A stretch of DNA of 64,000 nucleotides from Rhizobium sp. BK399. Lineage in GTDB: Bacteria; Pseudomonadota; Alphaproteobacteria; Rhizobiales; Rhizobiaceae. The translations under genes were made by a program, and so were the position numbers. Positions 46,492 through 54,324 of the stretch are shown one piece after another (the first letter of the stretch is position 1; every line of letters begins with the position of its first letter). The stretch is taken from assembly GCF_014194695.1 (NCBI RefSeq), contig NZ_JACIAH010000016.1, forward strand, positions 1 to 64,000, given 5' to 3'. The notes below the pieces were generated by a model. The model worked only from the letters and a program-made list of their open reading frames with translations, searched no databases and had not been told where the DNA came from.

Positions 46492-47304
46492 ATGAACGCC
46501 CCTGCAAAGACCGAAGACTTCGCCTCACCGATTCCGGCTGGAGTCTATGCCGAAACCGTGCTCAGCGTGACCCATTACACGGATCGCCTGTTCCGGTTTA
46601 CGATGACGCGTCCGCAGGGCTTCCGCTTCCGGTCGGGAGAATTCGCAATGATCGGATTGATGGTCGACGGCAAGCCGATCTTCCGTGCCTATTCGATCGC
46701 AAGCCCCGCCTGGGCAGAAGAGCTTGAATTCTTCTCGATCAAGGTCCCGGACGGCCCTCTGACCTCACACCTCCAGGCGATCAAGCCGGGCGACCAGGTT
46801 CTGATGCGCAAGAAGCCGACAGGCACGCTGGTGCTTGACGCGCTGACGCCCGGCCGTCGCCTCTATATGTTTTCGACCGGGACTGGCATTGCGCCTTTCG
46901 CCAGCCTGATCCGTGATCCGGAAACCTACGAGAAGTACGAGGAAGTCATCCTGACCCACACGACCCGGGACGTGGCGGAGCTGAAATATGGCTTCGACCT
47001 GGTCGACGAGATCAAGAATGACGAACTCCTTCAGGAAGTCGTCGGGGACAAGCTGCGCCATTATGCGACCGTCACCCGTGAAGACTTCGAGTACCGCGGC
47101 CGTATCACCGACCTGATTTTCTCAGGCAAGCTCTTTACCGACCTCGGCGTCCCGCCGCTCGATCCGGTAATCGATCGCGGCATGATCTGCGGCTCCTCCG
47201 CGATGCTGAAGGATACGAAGGAATTGCTGGAAGGCGCCGGCCTCAACGAGGGCGCAAACAGCAAGCCGGCGGAGTTTGTGATCGAACGCGCATTCGTCGG
47301 GTAA
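46492..47304 (+). CDS. fpr: ferredoxin--NADP+ reductase
   Basis: Fpr, 270 residues, exchanges electrons between NADPH and ferredoxin/flavodoxin. The FAD-binding RAYSIASP (about 63-70) and the NADP-binding TGTGIAPFASLIRD are intact, and the protein ends in IERAFVG, the C-terminal pattern of the proteobacterial FPR group. No RBS of note precedes the ATG. A hairpin terminator follows and is shared with the convergent GntR gene. Confidence 0.95.
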   Translation: MNAPAKTEDFASPIPAGVYAETVLSVTHYTDRLFRFTMTRPQGFRFRSGEFAMIGLMVDGKPIFRAYSIASPAWAEELEFFSIKVPDGPLTSHLQAIKPGDQVLMRKKPTGTLVLDALTPGRRLYMFSTGTGIAPFASLIRDPETYEKYEEVILTHTTRDVAELKYGFDLVDEIKNDELLQEVVGDKLRHYATVTREDFEYRGRITDLIFSGKLFTDLGVPPLDPVIDRGMICGSSAMLKDTKELLEGAGLNEGANSKPAEFVIERAFVG

Positions 47305-47326
47305 ATTTGCAGTGACGGACTTATTT

Positions 47327-47351
47327 ACGGCCCCTGCAACGGGGCCGTTTT
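47327..47351. terminator. terminator between fpr and the convergent GntR gene
   Basis: ACGGCCCC (47327-47334) pairs with GGGGCCGT (47341-47348), followed by TTTC on the plus strand. It starts 23 bases after the fpr stop and abuts the stop of the minus-strand GntR gene, so it may serve both. Confidence 0.82.
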
Positions 47352-47980
47352 CAATTGTGGTTGCTGAGATATTCGATCAGTGCGCTCATCGCGTGGCCGG
47401 CGTCCTTCGACCTGCCCTGCTCGATGGCTCGCATGACTGCAACATGCAGCGCGATAGATTGATCCATCCGGGTGGGACTCGTGGACGCGGACCAGAGCCG
47501 ACGCGAATGGGTTTGAACCGGTCCAAGCGCCGACGTGATAAAAGCGTTGGGGCAAGCCTCTTCCAGAATTTCGTCAAACGCCTTGTCCGCGGCGAAAAAT
47601 GCTGCCACATCGCCGGTTGTGGCGCACATTTGCATTGCCTGCGCGCATTCGATCAGTTCTCGACGCTGCTCTGATGTGGCGGATTCGGCAGTCAGCGCCG
47701 CTGCGATCGGCTCAAGCTCGCGGCGAACCTGCATGACATTGTCATGGTCGGTCGGCTTGATCTCCGCCACCTGCAGCCCGACACGCGGCTTCACCACGAT
47801 CAACCCTTGCCAAGCAAGCTTCTGAATCGCCTCGCGCACCGGCGTACGCCCGTGGCCGGCCAAGTCGATCAGGTGTTTCTCAGTGACCAACGCGCCCGGC
47901 CGCAAAGCCAAGGTTACGATCGCATGCTCCAGGCTAAGGTAGGCAAGGTGGCTGAGTGAATTCTGCATTCGCGTATCCAT
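47351..47980 (-). CDS. FCD-domain GntR transcriptional regulator
   Basis: A 209-residue regulator. Winged helix: ATVTLALRPGALV-like IVTLALRPGALVTEKHLIDLAG and GRTPVREAIQKLAWQGLI (about 18-70). The C-terminal FCD helical domain has ADKAFDEILEEACPN and DQSIALHVAVMRAIEQG. The target and ligand are unknown; no metabolic gene is adjacent in the same unit, so it probably acts elsewhere. Confidence 0.88.
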   Translation of the reverse strand: MDTRMQNSLSHLAYLSLEHAIVTLALRPGALVTEKHLIDLAGHGRTPVREAIQKLAWQGLIVVKPRVGLQVAEIKPTDHDNVMQVRRELEPIAAALTAESATSEQRRELIECAQAMQMCATTGDVAAFFAADKAFDEILEEACPNAFITSALGPVQTHSRRLWSASTSPTRMDQSIALHVAVMRAIEQGRSKDAGHAMSALIEYLSNHN

Positions 47981-48172
47981 AGCTTCTAAAAATGCGCGTC
48001 GCGAGGGCGACCTAAAACCGATGATATATCAGCGTGCTGTCGAGCGGCAAGTTGGCGCCGCACCTGGATGGCGGTGCGGAAGTAGTGCGACGCTTCCTCA
48101 ACCCTGCCCTACGGTTGCTCGTGGAATAGATGTCGGAAACTCTCTCCGCCAGCATCAGCGCCGCCTGGCTGG

Positions 48173-49381
48173 CTATTCGTGTCGCAGAGCCTCGATTGGA
48201 TTGAGTTGTGCCGCTCGCCGTGCCGGGAAGTATCCGAACACCATTCCGATTGCGGCGGAGAACGCGAAAGCAACCCCAATCATCGTGGGGCTGACAACGA
48301 AGGGCACCTTCAGGGCTGTTACGGCCCCGTAGCCGAGGCCAATCCCCAGCAGGATCCCGGCGACGCCGCCAAAGACCGACAATGCCACCGCTTCGACCAG
48401 GAACTGCAGCAGCACCTGCTTTTCCAGCGCACCAATCGCCAGGCGTATGCCGATTTCCCGAGTACGCTCGGTCACCGACACCAGCATGATGTTCATGATT
48501 CCGATCCCGCCAACGAGCAGGCTGATCGCGGCGACCGCACCGAGCAAGCTGGTCAGTAGCGTCGTGGTGCCGGTCATCGCGTCGGCAATCTGCGTCATGT
48601 CATTGACGCTGAAGTCGTCCTCGCGGCCCGGGATAATCTTTCGCCGCTCGCGAAGCAGGTTCTCGGTTTCATCCTGAATTTTCGATGTCGAGACACCGTC
48701 ACGCGCGGAAATTACGATCATCTGGACATTGGCATTTGCCTTGCCGCCGACCCGGCGCTGATAGACTTTGACAGGCATTATAACAACGTCGTCCTGGTCG
48801 TTGCCCATGCCGGATTGGCCGCGCTTGGCAAGGACGCCGATAACACTGCAGGACACCTTGCCGACGCGAATCTGCTGCCCGTTGGGATTGGCAGCGCCAA
48901 AGAGCTGTGAGCGTACGGTCTCACCGAGAATGCAGCGCGGGCGCCCACGCTCCTCTGCTGCGTCGAAGGTGCGGCCAATCGCCATGTCCCAATCCTGGGC
49001 GATGAAATAGTCGTTGGTCGTGCCCATGACCGTCGTCGAATGGCTCTGCCCGCCGTAAATGACTGTCGCGGTCGTCTGATTGAGCGGCGCCGCGGCACGA
49101 AGACCATTGACCTGGTCACGGATGGCGTCGACATCCTTCACGGTAAAGCGACGTGCCTCCGAACTTGCGCGGCCAGGGCCGAACTGACCCGGACGCGCAA
49201 ACAGCATGTTGGTGCCCAGCCGCGAAAGCTCGGCCGAGACCTGAGCGGTGGTGCCGTTGCCGATCGTCACCAACGCGATGACTGCCGCCACGCCGATGAC
49301 GACGCCGAGCACGGTGAGAAACGAACGTAGCATATTGCGACTGATTGCGCGGAGCGCGAGTTTCAGCGTTTCAAAGAACAT
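48173..49381 (-). CDS. MacB-like ABC transporter permease
   Basis: A 402-residue MacB/FtsX-type permease from the ATG at 49381. An N-terminal helix (MLRSFLTVLGVVIGVAAVIALV), a large periplasmic MacB_PCD domain (about 45-280), and three C-terminal helices (LLGAVAAISLLVGGIGIMNIMLVSV, VLLQFLVEAVALSVFGGVAG, IGVAFAFSAAIGMVFGYFPA) ending ARRAAQLNPIEALRHE are all typical. ABC ATPase and adaptor genes precede it. It probably works in a tripartite efflux system with an outer membrane channel encoded elsewhere. It overlaps the ATPase gene by 11 bases. Confidence 0.92.
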   Translation of the reverse strand: MFFETLKLALRAISRNMLRSFLTVLGVVIGVAAVIALVTIGNGTTAQVSAELSRLGTNMLFARPGQFGPGRASSEARRFTVKDVDAIRDQVNGLRAAAPLNQTTATVIYGGQSHSTTVMGTTNDYFIAQDWDMAIGRTFDAAEERGRPRCILGETVRSQLFGAANPNGQQIRVGKVSCSVIGVLAKRGQSGMGNDQDDVVIMPVKVYQRRVGGKANANVQMIVISARDGVSTSKIQDETENLLRERRKIIPGREDDFSVNDMTQIADAMTGTTTLLTSLLGAVAAISLLVGGIGIMNIMLVSVTERTREIGIRLAIGALEKQVLLQFLVEAVALSVFGGVAGILLGIGLGYGAVTALKVPFVVSPTMIGVAFAFSAAIGMVFGYFPARRAAQLNPIEALRHE

Positions 49382-50087
49382 GATCCGCCCTCCCGCGATG
49401 CTCGGCCTCAGTCTCCAACTTGCCGTCGATGAAGCGCAGCAGCCGCTGGGCATAAGCGGCGATGTCGGGTTCGTGCGTGACCATGACGATCGTGATGCCT
49501 TGCTCCCGGTTCAACCGCGTCATCAAGTCCATGATCTCAACGCTGGTCTTGGTGTCGAGATTGCCGGTCGGCTCGTCCGCAAGAAGCAGCGAGGGTTCTG
49601 TTACAATCGCCCGGGCGATGGCCACACGTTGCTGCTGGCCGCCGGAAAGTTCCTGCGTTTTGTGATGCTCGCGCCCGGAGAGCCCCACAAGCCCGAGCGC
49701 CTCCTTGGCCTTGCGGTGGCGCTCACTCGCCTGCATGCCGCGATAGATGAGCGGCAGTTCGACATTCTCCAAAGCTGAAGTCCGCGGCAGCAGGTTGAAC
49801 CCCTGGAACACGAAGCCGAGCATATGACGGCGCAACAACGTCAGTTGGCTACGGTCGAAGCCCTGTGTCGATACGCCCTGGAAAATGTAGTCGCCGGCGC
49901 TCGGGACATCGAGGCAGCCAAGGATGTTCATGGCCGTCGATTTGCCCGAGCCCGAGGGGCCCATGATGGCGACGAACTCGTGTTCGCGGATCGACAGATC
50001 CACCCGGTCAAGGGCGCGAATGGCCGCCTCTCCGTGACCGTAGATCTTCGAGACCTGCTTGAATTCGATGAGCGGCGGGCTCGTCAT
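49371..50087 (-). CDS. MacB/LolD-like ABC transporter ATP-binding protein
   Basis: An approximately 238-residue ATPase from the ATG at 50087 (a GTG at 50099 is possible). Walker A GPSGSGKST, signature LSGGQQQRVAIARAIV and Walker B LLADEPTGNLDT are complete. KIYGHGEAAIRALDRVDLSI is the typical start for MacB-type exporters. It couples to the permease overlapping its 3' end; the HlyD-type adaptor lies just upstream. Confidence 0.93.
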   Translation of the reverse strand: MTSPPLIEFKQVSKIYGHGEAAIRALDRVDLSIREHEFVAIMGPSGSGKSTAMNILGCLDVPSAGDYIFQGVSTQGFDRSQLTLLRRHMLGFVFQGFNLLPRTSALENVELPLIYRGMQASERHRKAKEALGLVGLSGREHHKTQELSGGQQQRVAIARAIVTEPSLLLADEPTGNLDTKTSVEIMDLMTRLNREQGITIVMVTHEPDIAAYAQRLLRFIDGKLETEAEHRGRADHVL

Positions 50088-50099
50088 GCTGAGCCTCAC

Positions 50100-51416
50100 C
50101 TATTTCGCTTGCGCGGTGGCGTCGGTGATCACGGCGTCGTTTTCTTTGATGTCCCCGGATACAATCTGGGTGAATTGTCCGTCGGAGGAACCCACTTGGA
50201 TGACCGCTGCTGCCGGCTTGCCCGATTTCAGCACCCAAACGCGCCGCTTTGCTCCAGTCAGCGCTTCTCCGCCCTGGTTGCCGGTCCGCGGTCCCATGCG
50301 CGGCGGTCTGAGCAAGCTGAAGATACCTCGGCCACGGGGTGAGTCTGCCGCCGGGGGCGCATAGCGAAGCGCCGAGTTGGGAATCATAAGAGTATCCTTG
50401 ACTGCCTCAACGGTGACGTCGGCCGTGGCTGTCATGCCCGGCCGCAGCAACAGATCGGCATTATCGACCGACAGAATCGCCTTGTAGGTCACGACATTGT
50501 TTGTCGTCTCGGACGCAAATCGGATCTGTTTGATCTCCGCGGGAAAAGTCCGGTTGGGATAAGCGTCGACCGTGAACATCGCCTTCTGGCCGACGGCAAT
50601 CTGACCGACATCGGCCTCGTCGACATCGACCTGCAACTCCATCTTCCTCAGATCGCCGGCGATCACGAAAAGCACGGGCGCCGACAGCGATGCGGCGACT
50701 GTCGCGCCCGGGTCGACGGAGCGTGTCAGAACCACACCATTGATGGGCGAGATGATCTTCGCTTTGGCTAGGTTGACCTCGGCCAGGCGCAAATCCGCCT
50801 CCGCGGAGGCTACCGCGGCGACATTGATGTCCTTGGCAGCGACCGCAGAATCGAACTTGTAGCGTGCATCCTCGAGGCTTTGTTGTGTCGAAACATTGCT
50901 TTGAACGAGGTTGCGAAAGCGCTGGAATGAACTTTGGGCCGACTCCAGATCAGCCGTAGCCTTCACAACGTTAGCCCTAGCAGAATCGAGTTTTGCCCGC
51001 GAACTCTTCACATCGGCCTCAAGCTTGTTCGTATCGAGCGCGGCTAGAACCTCGCCGGCTTTGACCTCGCTGTTGTAGTCGACGTTTACGTCGCGAACCG
51101 TCCCGGAGAGCTCACTCGATATGTCTACCTGCTCGGTCGGCTGCACGGATCCTGTTGCTGTCACCAGCACGGTCAGGTCACCACGGTTAATGGGCTGAGT
51201 TGTGTAGTTGTATTGGTTGGCCTCCTGCCGCGAATAGAAATAGCCCACGCCGCCGACGGCCAGAATCAGCAGAAGCAATAGCGATAGTCGACCACGCCAA
51301 CGGCCCTTCGACTGTTTGCGTGAGGCCGCAAGAACGGTCGCCAGCTCGGCGCTCGCCTTTTTCGGCTTGGTTTCATGCATATCCTTGACGTCGTTCATTC
51401 CGGCCTCGATCAACAT
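50100..51416 (-). CDS. MacA-like periplasmic adaptor (HlyD/RND-type membrane fusion protein)
   Basis: A 438-residue adaptor (ATG at 51416; a second ATG at 51398 is a good alternative). A cytoplasmic N-terminus with KQSKGRWRGR precedes one membrane helix (LSLLLLLILAVGGVGYFYS). The lipoyl halves follow (VSSELSGTVRDVNVDYNSEVKAGEVLAALDT and AKIISPINGVVLTRSVDPGATV) with a coiled-coil hairpin between them, then a beta-barrel part. It bridges the MacB-like pump to an outer membrane channel. It is first in the three-gene efflux operon. Confidence 0.92.
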   Translation of the reverse strand: MLIEAGMNDVKDMHETKPKKASAELATVLAASRKQSKGRWRGRLSLLLLLILAVGGVGYFYSRQEANQYNYTTQPINRGDLTVLVTATGSVQPTEQVDISSELSGTVRDVNVDYNSEVKAGEVLAALDTNKLEADVKSSRAKLDSARANVVKATADLESAQSSFQRFRNLVQSNVSTQQSLEDARYKFDSAVAAKDINVAAVASAEADLRLAEVNLAKAKIISPINGVVLTRSVDPGATVAASLSAPVLFVIAGDLRKMELQVDVDEADVGQIAVGQKAMFTVDAYPNRTFPAEIKQIRFASETTNNVVTYKAILSVDNADLLLRPGMTATADVTVEAVKDTLMIPNSALRYAPPAADSPRGRGIFSLLRPPRMGPRTGNQGGEALTGAKRRVWVLKSGKPAAAVIQVGSSDGQFTQIVSGDIKENDAVITDATAQAK

Positions 51417-51531
51417 GCTGCCAATGCAGCTGTCAGCAAGATAACTATGTCGAAGCTGAACGGCAGATTAGCATCGGCCCGGATTGGCACGAAACGGCGT
51501 TGGAATGAAATGAAATCTTGGTAATGAGAGT

Positions 51532-51942
51532 TCAGTTTTCCGTAGGGTCCTTGGCATCGAAGGCGTCCGCTTCGTATTGCCCAGCGGCCGGCAATGGATG
51601 CAGCCAGGTTTCTCGTCGCTTAATCCAAAGCTCCTGAACCGGCCGGAGGCCATTCGGAGCATCGTCCAGCGATCCAATCCGGATTTCTGCAAACCCATCA
51701 GTCAAGCAGAAGAGACGTCCACCACATCGCGGACAAAAGCTGCGACCGGCGTAAGTGGACACCTCACCCGATTGATTAAATGAGGATCTCGGCCAGATCG
51801 CAAAGGCTACGAAGACCGATCCACTCGACTTGCGGCAATCGGCGCAGTGACACAGTCCCACGCGGATGGGCTCGCCTCTGACCGTGTAGCGCACTGCACC
51901 GCAGAGGCAGCTTCCCTTCCGGGTACCGGCCGACGAAGCCAT
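51532..51942 (-). CDS. GFA (glutathione-dependent formaldehyde-activating/CENP-V) family zinc protein
   Basis: A 136-residue protein with the GFA zinc-ligand pattern: GSCLCGAVRYTVRGEP, then GLCHCADCRKSSGS, then FCPRCGGRLF. Family members bind structural and catalytic zinc; some act on S-hydroxymethyl glutathione, but most have no known reaction. It shares one base with the short gene upstream (51942), which suggests translational coupling. Confidence 0.88.
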   Translation of the reverse strand: MASSAGTRKGSCLCGAVRYTVRGEPIRVGLCHCADCRKSSGSVFVAFAIWPRSSFNQSGEVSTYAGRSFCPRCGGRLFCLTDGFAEIRIGSLDDAPNGLRPVQELWIKRRETWLHPLPAAGQYEADAFDAKDPTEN

Positions 51943-52133
51943 CAGTGAGCCGGCAATCGGCGTTTGGCGGCCATCAGTAGGTCGAGTTCTGTCGCAGAGG
52001 GGCCGAACTTTTCAAAGAGCCGCTTTGCTTCGGTTTCCTCCAGGCGATATTTCCTTGCGAACTCACCAAGACTATAGGGTCGGCCACGCAACACTTTTCG
52101 GGTTGTCGGTGCTGGTGTAGTCATGCTCGTCAT
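51942..52133 (-). CDS. short hypothetical protein
   Basis: A 63-residue protein from the ATG at 52133, chosen because AAGGAG (52146-52141) is at ideal distance. SLGEFARKYRLEETEAKRLFEKFGPSATELDLLMAAKR looks like a small helix-turn-helix-like or DUF3606-like domain, but I cannot name the family with confidence. Its stop overlaps the GFA start. Confidence 0.65.
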   Translation of the reverse strand: MTSMTTPAPTTRKVLRGRPYSLGEFARKYRLEETEAKRLFEKFGPSATELDLLMAAKRRLPAH

Positions 52134-52154
52134 GCACATTCTCCTTGGTTGCAC

Positions 52155-52407
52155 AAGGGGCTAGCTAGAGCATCGCGTGATTTTGTGAAGGTGTTGATCA
52201 GTCCTCGGAAGGGTTTGATTCGATTAAATTTTTTTTGGGAACCTTCTGACCATTTGTGCATTTATAAGGCGAGATTGTGAGCCGCGCCAAGCGGACACGG
52301 CGATGCGAAAGAATGCCCGGATTTTTCCGCTTTCCCCGGGTGGCCAACGAAACGGCACTCGAGCTTTCGCCCGCCCGGTTCGTGATCTCGTTTCCCCCAA
52401 CTTTTAT
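52155..52407. other. region in front of an orphan terminator
   Basis: No convincing protein gene. The plus strand leads into a strong terminator at 52408-52436, and long-range complementarity is visible: CGAGAT at 52270-52275 with ATCTCG at 52385-52390, and GCGAAAG at 52307-52313 with CTTTCGC at 52365-52371. See the candidate RNA at 52270-52436. Confidence 0.5.
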
Positions 52408-52436
52408 AAAGCGCCCTCGGGCGCTTTTCTTTTTTT
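52270..52436 (+). ncRNA. candidate structured small RNA
   Basis: About 165 bases ending in a strong intrinsic terminator with no gene in front. Distant segments pair (CGAGAT/ATCTCG as a closing stem, GCGAAAG/CTTTCGC inside, and CCCGG/CCGGG as an apical hairpin), giving one elongated fold. The 5' end is a guess, placed after the AT-rich TTTATAAGG. The conserved SRP RNA, RNase P and tmRNA signatures are absent. Open frames crossing it run through the terminator and are not credible. Confidence 0.4.
52408..52436 (+). terminator. orphan Rho-independent terminator
   Basis: AAAGCGCC-CTCG-GGCGCTTT is followed by a long T-run (TTCTTTTTTT, 52427-52436) on the plus strand. The nearest annotated genes are on the minus strand, so it must end an unannotated plus-strand transcript. 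Confidence 0.87.
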
Positions 52437-52502
52437 GGACCGGCTGTTTCAGGCTAGGGCGCAAGAAATGTGCCTAATGCACAGGGAACGATGATTTTTT
52501 GG

Positions 52503-52531
52503 TTGACCACAATGGGGCACCTGCATATGTT
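52503..52531 (+). promoter_or_regulatory. probable housekeeping promoter of tRNA-Lys
   Basis: TTGACC (52503-52508), a 17-base spacer and TATGTT (52526-52531) form a fair sigma-70 promoter about 39 bases before the tRNA gene. Confidence 0.55.
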
Positions 52532-52569
52532 CCGCGCACTTCCAGCCGGGCGAACCGCCGGGCACCTGG

Positions 52570-52645
52570 GAGAGCGTAGCTCAGCCGGTAGAGCAACTGA
52601 CTTTTAATCAGTAGGTCTCGGGTTCGAACCCCGACGCTCTCACCA
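52570..52645 (+). tRNA. tRNA-Lys (anticodon UUU)
   Basis: A full cloverleaf: acceptor GAGAGCG/CGCTCTC, D-arm GCTC...GAGC, anticodon loop CTTTTAA with anticodon TTT, T-arm with GGTTCGAACCC, discriminator A and an encoded CCA (52643-52645). It reads the AAA/AAG lysine codons. Confidence 0.97.
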
Positions 52646-52706
52646 TGAAAATCAAAGACTTGGTATAGAAACGTGCCGCACTGGTGAGCCTTGCCGACTG
52701 GCGCAG

Positions 52707-52898
52707 TTAGTAGCTGCACGGACGATTGTCGCTCGGTCTAAATCCGCCTGCACAGGCTGGGTTCAGCGAGTAATCGCGTTGATAGGACGTGGGAGATCCG
52801 ATTGACGAGGTGTAGTCGGGGTTGGTGGTACAAGCCGAAACGATCGTGGAAAGACTGATCAGCGTTCCGGTCGCTACGAATGCGAGAAATCGGCTCAT
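52707..52898 (-). CDS. small lipoprotein, hypothetical
   Basis: A 63-residue protein with AGGGAGAA before the ATG. A signal peptide ends in a lipobox-like VSAC (Cys23), so the mature form would be a 41-residue lipid-anchored peptide (CTTNPDYTSSIGSPTSYQRD...). The C-terminal part has CAGG and RPCSY cysteines that might form a disulfide. Its role is unknown. Confidence 0.7.
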   Translation of the reverse strand: MSRFLAFVATGTLISLSTIVSACTTNPDYTSSIGSPTSYQRDYSLNPACAGGFRPSDNRPCSY

Positions 52899-53063
52899 CT
52901 GAACTTCTCCCTAGGTGAGTGCTCACCCCGCGCAATCTCGGCGCCATTCGCTGAGAAAAGGCGGCTTCAGGTCCGGTAATCTTCTCTGCGGGCAGAGACC
53001 AGTTTCCCGGTGGCCACCTGTCCGCAGATCATTTCGTGTCCTCTGCCCCCAGTATGACACGTA

Positions 53064-53270
53064 TCAATGTGACGTCGTCTTCCGGCTTGCCAACAGCAGA
53101 ATGTAGTCGTCTGCCGCATCCGCAATTGCCATCGCTACCTCCGCGGGCGCCCATCCCTTTTGCTGCGCGTCGCGGATGATCTGATGGAGGGCGGGTTCAA
53201 CATCAGCGCGGCAATCGAGCAGACGTTGATCATGCGTAGTGTCATTGCGAACCGACTGAAGATTGATCAT
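53064..53270 (-). CDS. short helical hypothetical protein
   Basis: A 68-residue acidic, probably all-helical protein (VEPALHQIIRDAQQKGWAPAEVAMAIADAADDYILLLAS). GAGAGGGG lies upstream of the ATG at 53270. The middle (GWAPAEVAMAIADAAD) looks conserved-protein-like, and I believe such proteins occur in other rhizobia, but I know no function. Confidence 0.65.
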   Translation of the reverse strand: MINLQSVRNDTTHDQRLLDCRADVEPALHQIIRDAQQKGWAPAEVAMAIADAADDYILLLASRKTTSH

Positions 53271-53501
53271 AGCGGAACCCCTCTCATACGAAGGAAGTTA
53301 CCATGACATAGATTGCAGGTTGAGCAAGCAAATGCTTAAGGAAAGAGGCGATTTCGTTGAGAATGCGCTTTTTTGATTACACAAGCGGCGTCGGCAAAAC
53401 GTTTCACGGCATAATCAGCCGTTAAATCCATCACCAGAGTGCGGCCAATTTCCACCGGCCCTACGCTACAACGGGTTCAAAACGTCGCTGCAGGGAACAA
53501 A

Positions 53502-53517
53502 ACCAATAGATATTGGT
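53502..53517. promoter_or_regulatory. operator-like palindrome
   Basis: ACCAATA and TATTGGT are perfect 7-base arms around a GA centre. A second inverted pair GGTA/TACC overlaps just downstream (53515-53529). It looks like a repressor site, about 165 bases before the orphan terminator. Confidence 0.45.
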
Positions 53518-53680
53518 ATTATTTGTACCACGCTGATATGGCAAAAGGTATAAGAATTGGTATGCATCGCGGTACCGTGGATTGTGCGCAACTGGAGTCG
53601 GACAATGCATGTCGTGCAGAATGGCGATTTAGGACAGTCTCGGCCTGGTCTTACCGGAACCCTAAGCACTTCTCCAAACG

Positions 53681-53706
53681 TACTCGACATAGCGTCGAGT
53701 ATTTTT
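53681..53706 (+). terminator. orphan Rho-independent terminator
   Basis: TACTCGAC (53681-53688) pairs perfectly with GTCGAGTA (53694-53701) across 5 bases and is followed by TTTTT. No plus-strand gene is known upstream for 1 kb apart from tRNA-Lys, so an unannotated transcript probably ends here. Confidence 0.7.
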
Positions 53707-53848
53707 AACAAAACGTCCAGTGGTTGTGCTTTGTAATGGCCAGGTGGACTGTGCCCGGTCGAGTACTGCCGGTGGGGGCGAAGTGTAAAATAGACTTCCT
53801 CCAGACCACGTGAGCCTCTTTGCGCCGCGCCTATTTTCGGGCGAATAG

Positions 53849-53949
53849 ATTTGCGTTGCGCAACCAGGCGGATGGCTTATCTTTTTTGTTGTGGGGGAAT
53901 TGAGTCTCGGTGGCGTGTTTTGACGCTTTACGCTGCCATTTGCGTTGCG
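53849..53949. repeat. two direct copies of ATTTGCGTTGCG
   Basis: Identical 12-mers at 53849-53860 and 53938-53949, 89 bases apart, with a third partial copy (GCGTTGC) at 53960-53966. They lie about 100-200 bases before the stress-type membrane protein gene at 54054. Confidence 0.45.
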
Positions 53950-54053
53950 AAACAGTCTCGCGTTGCTAGTCACATATTTCCGCCTCTACTATAGGGGACG
54001 CCTCAATTTCCACCTTGGGCGCTGACTTCGTTGTTTCTCTGAAAGGAAATCAT

Positions 54054-54305
54054 ATGGAAGACGCAGGTGTGGGTTGGGTAGCGGCCATCATCATCGGGGG
54101 CATTGCCGGATGGCTCGCGGAAAAGTTCATGAACAGCAACATGGGGCTGTTGATGAACATCATTTTGGGCATTGTCGGCGCAATCGTCGCCAATGCAATC
54201 CTCGCAGGACTGGGCATCACGCTCGCCGGCTGGCTAGGCTATCTGATTGCGGGATTCGTCGGCGCCTGCCTGCTGATTGCCGTGGGGCGGGTTATTCGTC
54301 GTTAA
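54054..54305 (+). CDS. GlsB/YeaQ/YmgE family stress-response membrane protein
   Basis: An 83-residue membrane protein with three helices (WVAAIIIGGIAGWLAEKFM, MNIILGIVGAIVANAILAGLG, LAGWLGYLIAGFVGACLLIAVGRVI). The Gly-rich helix pattern and the GxxAGWLAxK motif are those of the transglycosylase-associated/GlsB family, often stress-induced. GAAAGGAAAT precedes the ATG at 54054. It converges on a gene with an EcfG-type promoter. Confidence 0.88.
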   Translation: MEDAGVGWVAAIIIGGIAGWLAEKFMNSNMGLLMNIILGIVGAIVANAILAGLGITLAGWLGYLIAGFVGACLLIAVGRVIRR

Positions 54306-54324
54306 ATACCCGCAAAAAATTAAA

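Larger units (their letters stand above)
53271..54053. other. 783-base region without a recognised gene
   Basis: Codon-like frames here (for example 53439-53708 on plus and 53662-53973 on minus) run through a terminator hairpin or lack ribosome binding sites. The region holds a near-perfect palindrome (53502-53517), an orphan plus-strand terminator (53681-53706), and two copies of ATTTGCGTTGCG (53849-53860 and 53938-53949). GC content looks lower than in the flanking genes. Confidence 0.6.

Noticed and set aside
52270..52436. 6S RNA
   Set aside because: The rod-like fold is reminiscent, but the location next to tRNA-Lys is not the expected zapA neighbourhood and I cannot recognise a 6S central bubble; left as an unnamed candidate.
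52570..53300. genomic island at tRNA-Lys
   Set aside because: No integrase, no repeat of the tRNA 3' end and no mobility genes within the window.
53656..53682. GGAAC-N18-CGTA as an EcfG promoter
   Set aside because: The spacer is one to two bases too long, the -10 is imperfect, and the start would fall inside the terminator.
53439..53708. 89-codon plus-strand frame
   Set aside because: It runs through the terminator hairpin at 53681-53706 and has no ribosome binding site or familiar composition.
53662..53973. 103-codon minus-strand frame
   Set aside because: Composition is chance-like and it also overlaps the hairpin; no support.
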